Shown piece by piece: positions 45,623 to 56,943 of a DNA stretch of 64,000 nt. The notes under the pieces were generated by a model, which saw only the letters and a list, made by a program, of their open reading frames with translations, was not told the origin of the DNA and searched no databases. The position numbers and the translations under genes were made by a program. Every line of letters starts with the position of its first letter. The first letter of the stretch is position 1. The DNA is from Enoplosus armatus (taxonomy: Eukaryota; Chordata; Actinopteri; Centrarchiformes; Enoplosidae): positions 2,422,194 through 2,486,193 of the forward strand of contig NC_092200.1 of the NCBI RefSeq assembly GCF_043641665.1, in the 5' to 3' direction.

Positions 45623-48600
45623 GTTCTATCTTTATGAGGACCAAATGTCTCCAGAGCAATATGAAGATTTTGTCATTTCATTTGTCCTTATTTTCAGTGA
45701 AGTTAATTGTGGATTAATGTCGTTCTAGAGGAAAATATGTGGTTCAGTTTAAGTGTTGAGTTTAGTTAATTGAATTAGCTTCAGGGTTGTTAAATTTGGT
45801 TTGTTTTGGGGGATTGCAGTGTTTGTTTCAAGGTTAATTTAAGGGATTATGGAGATGGGATTTGGCTCCAATACATTGCCTGACCTCACAATAATAGGAG
45901 ACCAAATGTGTGTGTGTTTGTGTGTGTGTGTTTGTGTGAGTGTGTGTGTGTGTCAAGGTGTGTGACTTTCAAAGAGGCTTTTCATCCGTCAGCGGAGAAA
46001 AATCTCAAACAGCTTTTATCTCTTTTCCCACCGTGTGCTCACCTGTGCACCGCACGTGTGTGTGTGTTTACCCCCTCTAAACACACACACACGCACACAC
46101 ACACACGCACACACACACACACACACACGGTGCAGCATGTATTGCAGCTGAGAGGCAGCCGTGCTCAGGCTGTAATTACACCTTCTACATCCTGAGCGCT
46201 GTCTCGTCGGGGTTTCCCTGGTTGAATGTCAGACATATATAGTAGTTTATGGTTTATTTAACTGCACAATGTGTTTACTTTATGTTGCCTGAGAACAGCT
46301 GAGAACACACAAACACAAAGTAGAACAACAAAGTAAATACGAAGTTTCACTCCTGCATTTCTCAGCTGTTTTCTTTGCTGCTGTGAACACTCATGATGTA
46401 ACGTCACGTTTAGATATTTCGAGCAAACGTCAGAGGAGCTGTAAGGTTCGTTCTTGACCTTGGAAAAAGCAGTTTGACAAAGAAAATTCTTATCACAAGG
46501 TGCACTTACTTTGTCATTCAGGACGTTTCAACCACACGCCATGGTCTTCATCAGAGTCCAATACCAGGAGCCATCCTTAAACAGAGACAGAGGTTTTGAT
46601 CTCCCGTGATAAACAGCCTCCTGTTATTATGTAACCGATGTCACATACTTAGTGATAACAACTAAACTATCTCCATGGCAACTGCTGATGAAGGTCACAA
46701 GCTGTGTCTGAAAGCTCCGGGAAAAAAACAAGAAAGTGGGCCTTGTGATAAGACATTTTTTGTATCTATAAAAATCCAAATTCACTCATAATAACCTCAT
46801 CCTACCTAAGAAATTGTGATGAGCTGCCAACCAAACTCTATTTAAAAAAACACAAAATTTCACATTTTATTTATTCATTTGACATGCCAATTATATCTCC
46901 TGCAAATGTTACCTCTCTACATTATGGTGTGGTTCCTGGTATGTAATTCAGATAGTACAGTGGTGGAGGAAGTACTCTGTTACAAGTACAAGTATGTAAG
47001 TATAATCAGGGAAATCTACATAAAGTATTTAAATGTAGTAAAATGTCTGTTATACTTTTATATATACATATACAGAGAGATAGTTGACTTTAATATTAAG
47101 GTTGAGGAGGAAAGGCCTCATGGGAAATGTAGTGGAAGCTGCTTATTATCTGTATTACATTATATGCTCCCAGCAGCTGGTTTTATCAGTCCTGCTGTAG
47201 CACCAGAGGATTGTTTGGGATGTTTTGGAACATAATGAAACGCTTTGTGTATGAGAACATGTGCACACGTGTGTTCGCGTGCACGCATGTTTGTTTGTTC
47301 GTGGAGCCGCGCCACGCCTTTGATTAAGGTTATGGTTTTTGGCAGGATGAGAGTGAGCGGCAGGGAGGGAGGGGGAAGACTGAGTGAGAGACAACCTCAA
47401 ACTGTGTTGTCTCTAATCAAAACCTGCAATTACAGCCGTAATAAACCACCTAATCACTCAACACACCATCTGTTTGTGTGTGTGTGTGTGTGTGTGTGTT
47501 GTTTCTGCAGACGTATTGACTACAAACTGAAGAGGCAGGACAGCACCAAAACGCTGCTAATAAAAAGTGAACAGCTGCTGAGGATCGAGGAGCACGACTT
47601 CGCCATGAGACCAGGCTTCGGAGGTCAGAAGCACACACACGCTTGTCCTTCTACACTTATGAGGACCCTCACTGACATAACGCATTCCTTAGGCTTTAAT
47701 CGCAACCTTAACCATCACAACCAAATGCCTAACCGCACCCCAAAAATAGGTACACGCCTTCGTTACCTCTAAGTTAGATTACTGCAATGCTCTGTTTTTC
47801 GGTCTCCCATCATTCATCAACAGTAAACTTCAATATGTTAAAAACTGTGCTGCCTGTATTCTGTACACGTCAACATGTAACTCCAACACTGAGTACCAAA
47901 TCCCCACGTTAACCTACAAAGCTGTTCATGGATCTGCGCCCCCTTTATCTCTCTGACCTTATTCAGGCCTACACACCCTCCTGCCCACTTCACTTTTGTA
48001 GCCTGCCCAGGATTGCACCCAGTCTCCTTTAAGAAACGTCTTAAAACACACCTTTTTAAACATGCTTTTAACAACATGTTAGAAATCTTGTCATCTGCCA
48101 CTGTCTGTTCCTATAAATGCTTTTAGTATTTTTGTTTTGTATCACTGTGGGTTACCCTACCCCTAACCTAAACCTAATTCTAACCTTAACCTTAAAACCA
48201 AGTCTTAACCTTCAAACAGTCCTTTGAAGTAGTGAGAGCCGGCCAAAATGTCCTCACAATGCAGAAATGTCCTCGCTACAATCGTTTAAAACTGAAATTT
48301 GGTCCTCACAAAGATTCAATACAAGCCCACACACACACACATACACACACAAAGGCACAACTCATTTCATCTCTGATCCCTGATGATTTAATCCACTCAC
48401 TCACACGTCGCCCAACACTCACAAAATCACTCCTCGCCCCACGCTGATGATGCGTACGCGGTGGTTTGATGATGCGATGATGGGCACTGGGTCACCCAGA
48501 CAACGGATGAGTCAATCCAAAAATCACCAAAACTGACCCAGATTACACCATCGTGGGACAGCACAAGCGTGTGTGTGTGTGTGTGTGGGCATTAATGCAT

Positions 48601-48679
48601 TTGAAATACAGTAGGACTTTATGTGCTCACTCAAATGTGATTGTGTGTCTCTGTGATGGTTTTGTCAATATAATGAGTG

Positions 48680-48721
<42 letters not shown>

Positions 48722-51700
48722 TCGGGGGGATTCGTGTGCATTAATCTGGATTATATTCCAGGTCTGGAGCAGATGGAGGGGTGGGAAACTAACTGACGTC
48801 CGCAGTATCAAACACACGACAATAGATGCAGACAGACAGAGCGGCTCAAGCAAAACGGCAACTGTTTTCATAATCGGCATCGTGGATTAGAATAATATCA
48901 GTGTACGAACTAAAAGCTCTTGAGGAGATAAACATTGTACATCTGCAAGTATCTCTGTGTATTTACACAAGACGGTGGGAAGTAATTAAGTACTTTACTC
49001 ATCATTATAAGAATTACATTTTTCTGACATTTTCACAACATTTCTGAGGGAAATATTGTACTTTTCCCTCCTTATGAATTATTTTCAGGAACAGCCTTGT
49101 TTCAGACCTCATTTTAGACATTATGTAAAACTCTGTCTTTCTTTCTCTCTTAACAACCTTTGACTTCTAAGAAATAAAGATTATATATGAATAAATGGTT
49201 TTATCTAATACATTCAGTTCATAATACTCATAGACGGCAAGTATTTGAGCTTGATGGAGTACTTCTACTGCAGCAGTCAAGTGTTGGGAAGGTTAGAGAA
49301 TAAGTATAAACAGGATTCAAACTGTGGTCTCAAGTTTCCTGACCTCAGAGGGTTTTACAGTCATTATTTGCACGACCACCAGAGGCTGCGTGTCAAAGAA
49401 AATGTAAACAAAATTTTTGAACAAAGGACTCTGCTGATGACGGTCTCTTCCTTTCATTCCTCCATTAATCTCAAAACATGAAACCTTCAAAGTTTTTATT
49501 ATCAAAACTCTGTCCTTTGTCACTTTGACAACCTCTACTTTGGACTGGAAATCCTGAAAATACCTGGACTTTTATGAAGTTACAGTTTTTGTACCATAAG
49601 ATCCCCGTACTTCCTGACCAGTGGTGGTATTCAAGTCTTTTACTTGCTGATGATAACTGTAAAAAATACTCCTGTAAAAGTAAAAGTCATGCCTCATCAA
49701 AGTATGTAAGTATAATCAGCAACATTTACTTGAAGGATAAAAGGTCTTTTGTCAGAGTTATACTATTATATATTACGCTACTGATGCATTGATTGTGTAG
49801 CTGGCCTTTGGTGGTTTAATTTACTGTAGAACATTTTCAGAGCTGCAACGATTAGGAATTAATTTCTTAGTTGATCAAATGAATTAATCTGAATTAACTT
49901 TTTTGATCATCCACGAATCTTTTCAGTCAGTTTTCAAGTAAAAGTACTAAACATCTGATGGTTCCAGGTTCTCAAATGTCAGAATTTGCTGCTTTTCTTG
50001 GTGTCACATTACAGCAAATTGAATATTTTATGTTATAGTTTTGAACTGTGAGGGCATTTCAAACAGCTTTCTGACGGTTTATAGACCAAACGATTAATAA
50101 TCAGTAATGAAAACAATGGTTACTTGCGGCCCTTCCTACTCTATAATCTCATTATAGTCTTAACTAGTTCAGTAACTAGTTTCTGTAGTTGTAAAATACA
50201 CAAGTAAAGTACAGGTACCTTCAGAAGTGTATTTAAATACAGTAAATGTTTCTGACCCACACAGTCACACACAGCCTCCTTGTTGCCATCGTATCTCCCT
50301 CCGTCTCCTCAGTCTATATGGTCGGTTGGCGTCCTGCATGTCTCTGTGGTCCTGCCTGTCGCTCAGGGTGGGGACAACAAGAGCACCACTGTCTGCCCCA
50401 CGGCCCTGCGGCATTTCCACGGACTATAATTTTACACAGATGGAAATCTCAGCTTTTTCTGCCTCAGATAAGCGTATAGCTGCTCTGTGTGTGTGAGACC
50501 CAGGAAGCCGAGGAATCTCTCCAGAGTCCTGAAATACACCATGTGACATGCAGTGTTTCTATATCGAGGTCAACCTTTAAAGGACGTCTATAAACTTAAA
50601 TTAATCCCCACAAACTTTGCTATAAACTCCCCATCAGGCCACGTCAGTCTGGCTACGTTATAGTTGGACATCATGATGCCGAATGCGTGTTACAGATTTA
50701 CGGCTGGTGGCCTTCCAAACACAGGTGTGTTTTGGCTTCGGCGCTTCCCTTTGTGACCTCGTCTGGTATCACACCTTGGATCTGATTGGCAGTTTTATTC
50801 CTGTCATAAAAAAAACAGGTTTTGCAGTTTAAAAAGTTGTTGTTGATGCAGAGTTTGTTTGTTTGACGGGAAGACAATGTGCCTCTCTGTCCTTTGTGTG
50901 TTTCACTTTATCTGAAAAGGTCTAAATGAGTCATTAAATCGATTAAATGAAGCCAGTGAATGAAGTATTTTCTCCTCATACAAACACACAACTACACTTG
51001 CTTTTCTTATTCTTAGTAATATTTTTGTTGCTTAATATTTCAGCTTCCAAAAAGAAAATTCAGATGACATGACAAGTTATGGTTTGAAGAAAGCAAGTTA
51101 AATATTTCTATATTTACTATATGAAGTTGGGGGACTCATGAGTGAGTGACCACGTTCCCCAAAGCCCAAAGTGACACCTTCACAATACCCTTTATGTCCA
51201 ACGAACAACCCAAACCTCTTTATTTATTAAAAATAAAGTACAATTATTAAAATAACCAAAAGGAAAAGCAGCAAATCCTCACATTTGTGAAGCTGGCACC
51301 ATGAAATGCTTAATTTTCGGTCAATTGACGAGTTGATTAATCGACTAATCGTTTCAGTTGGGTTGTTTAAGTTACAGCAAAACATCATATTGTATGAACT
51401 CTTAATGTATTTGGTGTGTAAACATCTTAATGTGAAAAGGACGGTATTTCCCTCTGAGATGAGCAGAAGTAGAAAGTGGCATGAAAAGAAAAGATATTGG
51501 CTGCTTGTAACTGCAGGAAAAATACATCCTGAAGTCTAAAAGATATATTTCCTGTTTCCAAAATGCTGTGAGCCGGGCTTTCATTACATTACAGTGTTTC
51601 AGGCCAAGCTGCTGGGTTGAGTCAGTATGGATTGTGTAGGAGTCTGAGGTTCATGTAGAGAATCACCTCTTAATCCCTCTGCACCTCTCAGCCCCCCCCC

Positions 51701-54700
51701 CCCCGGGTGGTTGGCGATGGAGAGCCAAATCAAAACACTGCGAGTGGCGATGGAGGCGGGTCAGAGTCATCCTGCGACCTCAAAGCTGCATTATGCTGCT
51801 TATGACTGCATGAATTGATCCATCTGCGGCGTTGTGTTCAGGGATTAAACGCGACTCATTCTAAAACGCGGAGCACACGCATTAAAGCTGCACCAGTGTT
51901 ATTAAGGTAAATCTGCAGCAGCTCACTAACGGAGATGTTGTAGATTTACCCAAATAAAAAGTCCAGATCTGGATTCAGTGACAAGCAGGACACACAGAAT
52001 GCAAACATCTGAGATCATGCACAGAAAACAATATCCTCTTTCCTTTTGTTTTGAGCGCACACAGAAGAGTTAGCGGCGTTGTTTCACTGATGCTTAGCAA
52101 ACAGGCTGTCAATCACGTAACTCCCCTCACTAATGACATTTCCTAATACTGCCACCTGTAACTGATTAACAGGCTGAGCAGGAAAAACCACGACCAGCTC
52201 TTCCTCCAGTTTCCTGGTTTGCACCAGAACTAAAGGACGGTTTCTTCGTTCTGAACGTTTCAGGCTCATTGTGCAGATAAATCCAAGACTTCTGAAAAAT
52301 AAAAAAAAACGTATTACTCATAGAAAGTGGCAGATTGAAATCAAGTTGTGTGTCCTTGAGAAATAGATGGTGCTGGATCCAGACCTCTGAATCGCTGCCC
52401 ACGTTGTGCTCATTGAAGCTGAACTCCGAGGCTCTGAGTTGTGCTTTTGGGTCCAAACCTGTTTTTGTGTTGATTTTGAATCTGAGCAGCATATAAACTT
52501 AGAGACTTGACCTCCTTTTATAAAACACTTCTAACTGGGTGTGATATGGGAAAAGGAAGGCAGTAAAGAGAAGAGAGTGACCTTCTGTTTCAGGTTTTTC
52601 CCACCAACAGCAGTGGTTGTCGGGGCTACGCTGAATGTTGAGTCTGCTCTGCTGGAGGTTTTTACGAGTCACGCCAGGACAAGTCGGGTCTGCGGCAGGA
52701 GCTTTATGGTCCTGGCTGTCAGATGAACTTCATTAAATAAAGTGTTTATTGAGCTGCCGGCCTGCTAACATTCAAGGGGAATTAAAACACTAAAAGCGCA
52801 CAGAAACTTTCAAGTGCATCTTTTTTTTTTTCTCTCTCTCTCTCTCTTGTTGTCCTTGTGAATGAAAACAGGAATTTAAACCTGGTAAACCACGTCCAGA
52901 CAGAGGTCACAGACAAACCCAAACCAGAGTGTGTGAGACTGTTTGTGTGTGACATGGCTTTGGTCATTTTCATTTTCTTGGTCAGTGACCTCTGAGACAC
53001 CCGTGATAACACCAAAACCAGAACTAAGAATTAAGACAAACTTTTCCAGGCGTGCAGGTTAAAACGGAGTGATATTTGTTTGTTTTTTTTAAATCTATTT
53101 TAAGCACAACAACTCACTCACAAGCTAGACACAATTAAAAAGAATAGCTCCACCTAAAATCACTCTGCTAGCGGTCTGTTGGTCCTATTATATAATATAT
53201 AATAACAACTAGTGCTATGAAATTTGGTGCAGATATACATGGTGCCCAGAGGATGAATCCCAACAACTTTGATGATCCCCTTATCCCTTTTCCTCTATAG
53301 CACCACCATGAGGTTGACATTTGTGGTTTTAAGTGAAATTCTCCCGACAAGTACTGGATGGATTGCCGTGAAATCCAACAGGAATAATTGTAATAACTTT
53401 GGTGACCCCTGAACTTTTCATCTAGCGCCATCTTCGGGCCAAAATGTGTCCAACACTTTGGTTTTGGATTACACCTTAGCTTAGCATCAGCGTGTTTGTC
53501 AATGTGAATGGAGACTCTCAGTCCTGCTCCATTCGGCTGCAATGCTTTGTTCAAGTTGTCTTTACCTCAGCTCCTTAAACTCCCTCGTCTCCCTCGTTCA
53601 CCTTTTTTTCTTCCTGTGAAGCACTTTCTGTTTTGAAAAGTGCTTTATAAATTAAGTTTGCTTGTTTGGGTAAACGAATGGTTTAAAAGATTACATATAA
53701 CTGTTCTGTTGACAGCATTAAAAGAACTATATTTCAATGTGTAGCAAGGACCTGCTTTACTTTAAAAAAAAAAGTCATTTAAATGTCCCAAACAAGCATG
53801 CTGAGAAAGTCAAAAGTTCAACGTTGTCAGAAGTGATTTAGCAGTGCTGTAAGCTAACAGTCATGACGGCTCATTCTTCCAGCGCATTCCCATCATTGTT
53901 AAACCTTTAACGTTGACTCTAAAGAGTCATATTACCATTGTTACGGATGTTTATGAGTTCAAGACAGTAAAATCATTGCTGATGCTTGTGGTGGAGTCAG
54001 GAATGAGCTTTTTAGTCTGCAGGCCGCAGCGGTGGATAAATCCTAAAATTAGCTGAGTAATTTGACCACCGAACATCGTCACAGCTGGTTTCAGGGTGGA
54101 CAAACGTCCCGAAAGCCTCCTTTTCGAAGTTTGTCAGGTCATAATTGCTTTGTGGAGGCAGAGCAGGAAACAGGGGGTGAGCAGCCGTGATTGTACTGTT
54201 TAGCTATTTCTGCTCTGTTTGTGTGCACAAGTCAGGTTGTTCAGGTTTACTGGTTAAACAAGCTTAATATGCTAATGAGGCGGATGGAGCCGGGGAGTGT
54301 GGAGGACAGATGTTGATGGTCGCGGTGAGCTGGTGGCGAGGACACTAACAAAGGATGTTGTTACCAGGGTTTGACCAAAGTTAGATACAGATGACTACTG
54401 GAAGACAGTTGAAGTAACTTTGGACCAATTTTATTCCAAATAAACACACATTTTCAGTGTTTTTTCAAAGGTTTTACTCATGTTAGGGTGGGAAAAGCCT
54501 CTGACACATCACATATACCATCAAGGGGACACTAAGACTGTCTCCTGAAGGTTTTCTGATGCTGTCGAGGGAAATCACATCATTGTCTTCAGCAGCGGTT
54601 ACAAATATGTCAAATATGAAAATATTGTCTAACCATAATTATATGTCCCCCTTCAGTTTTTTACTGAGTATTGTATGAAATGTGTAATGACAGTTGATGT

Positions 54701-56657
54701 TGTCATTTGTAGTTTCCTGGTCCTAAACACTCGCTGCACATACTTGTTTCCGCAGAACACCTCAGGTGACGTGACAGCACAGAATACTTTCGACTGCATG
54801 TTTTCCTGCGGGCTGTTCTGGTGCATGTGTGATGTGTCACTTCTGGCAGAAACTCTGCATTGATTTATGAGTTCTGAGTTTCAGTCATTGACATCAAAAC
54901 TTCATCTTGTTGTTTCAGGTGCAGCCATCCCTGTAGGCATCGATGTGCAGGTGGAGAGCATCGACAGCATCTCCGAGGTCAACATGGTGAGGAGCAACCT
55001 TAAAAACTCAATTTCTAACCTATGATGATGGTAAACATGCCTGATCAATAATGCTGCTCTGCTGAACGTGGCAGAGAAACTGATCTGAACCTTTCACTAA
55101 ATTCCTTCTTGCAGCATTTTAATGGCAGAAAATTCAACATAAAAAACCCTCAATATATTAATATATTGTAAACGTACATGATTCTATGATTGAAAGTGAG
55201 GTCAGGTTTTCACTTATTTATTTATGTATGAATGTATGAAGGGGAATATAAAGGGATTTGATCATGAAAATATGTCTAAAATTCTAGATTTCTTGGTTTT
55301 TTTTTGTTCTTTGTCTGCACAAACCAGATTTTCACACAAACAAATGAGCAGCTGTTGCCTCTTAAAACATTTGAAATGTGAGAATCTGCACTTTCTGTTT
55401 CTTCGTATTACGACCGTCAGGAGTTTAAAACATTGAGAATGTGCTGTTACTGAAAGCTGGAACTTCAGAGGGTTTTAAACAAAGGTTGTGATGTCCACTT
55501 TGGGCTGATCTGACATCACTTCCTGTTCGTCTGGTTTGTGACCCCTCGACGGCTCTGCTTTCAACTCGACCGGCCGCCTACTTACAAGTGCCTCGTCGAG
55601 TTCCTCCAGCCGAGAGAGACGAATGGTGGAGAGGACGGGCGTTGTCATGACAGCCTCAACTGGAATGGTGAAAATCTGCATGCAGTCTGTCCCCGACTCG
55701 GTCTTGTCCTCAGGCGGCTGCAGACAAACGTCCATCTCATCCATCTCTGACACACATTTCTGAGCCTGTTCAGCTTCAAACCTCCCTAAATAAAAGAGAC
55801 GCCATCTTACAGACAAAAAAACGTCAGACTTAGACTCAAATTAGAAATATGAATCATTTTCGAAAACCTCCGATTAAATCCTTTGTTATATTAGTTTTTG
55901 TTCAATAAAACATGAGAACAAAGAAAACAAAACACACAGAAAAAGAAAGAAAAGAGAAGGAAAGAAGAGCACAAACACTCAACAGCAGGAGAAAATGAAA
56001 ACACAGGGACAGTAATGATGAATGTAAAAGTCAAAGCCGAGATGTTTGCGTCCTGCAGGACTTCACCATGACTCTGTACCTGCGTCACTACTGGAAAGAC
56101 GAGCGGCTGGCGTTTCCGTCCCGAAACAATCAGAGCAGGACGTTCGACTCCAGGCTCGTGAAGAAGATTTGGGTTCCTGATGTCTTCTTCGTCCACTCCA
56201 AGCGCTCCTTCATCCACGACACCACGATGGAGAACATCATGCTGCGGGTTTACCCCGACGGAAACATCCTCTACAGCGTCAGGTACGGGGACCCGGTTGG
56301 GGGGCGGGTGGAGTTTATGGAGGTTTAGACGTGCAGACTTAAAGATGCTACTGAGGACGTAACTGTTAAAATGATGACTCATGAGCTCAGAGTTGACAAA
56401 AACACTTTGACCCCTGAAGAGTATTTCACATGTCGCGCCAATGAAGGCAACTGAAATTGAAGAAATTGAGAGGATGAGATACTGTAGAGGGAGAAGGTTT
56501 CCTTGGCAACAGCAGCAGAGGCGTATCCAGGACAGGATGACTAAATGAAAGCTGCTTTGTGTGTTTCAGGGTCACTGTGACGTCTCTCTGCTCGATGGAC
56601 TTCAGCAGCTTCCCTCTGGACACACAGAACTGCTCGCTGGAGCTGGAGAGCTGTGAG

Positions 56658-56713
<56 letters not shown>

Positions 56714-56886
56714 TTCTCCGTGTTCTTACCCCCCCCCTCTCTCCACAGATGCGTATAATGAGAACGACCTGATGCTTTACTGGAAGAATGGGAACGACTC
56801 TCTGAGGACGGATGAGATCGTCTTGTCTCAGTTCTTCATTGAGCATTTCCACGCCTCCAGTGGCCTGGCTTTCTACAGCAGCACCG

Positions 56887-56943
<57 letters not shown>

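Noticed and set aside
46081..46195. Histidine/threonine-rich frame
   Set aside because: It is a translated CA microsatellite.
48152..48210. Telomere-like CCTAA words
   Set aside because: They are irregular and belong to a common teleost repeat with CCTAACC-rich interior, not an interstitial telomere array.
53168..53554. 128-codon minus-strand open frame
   Set aside because: The DNA matches an abundant fish interspersed repeat; there is no gene context.
55891..56382. 163-codon minus-strand open frame
   Set aside because: It is the antisense shadow of gabrr3 exon 4 plus intron sequence.
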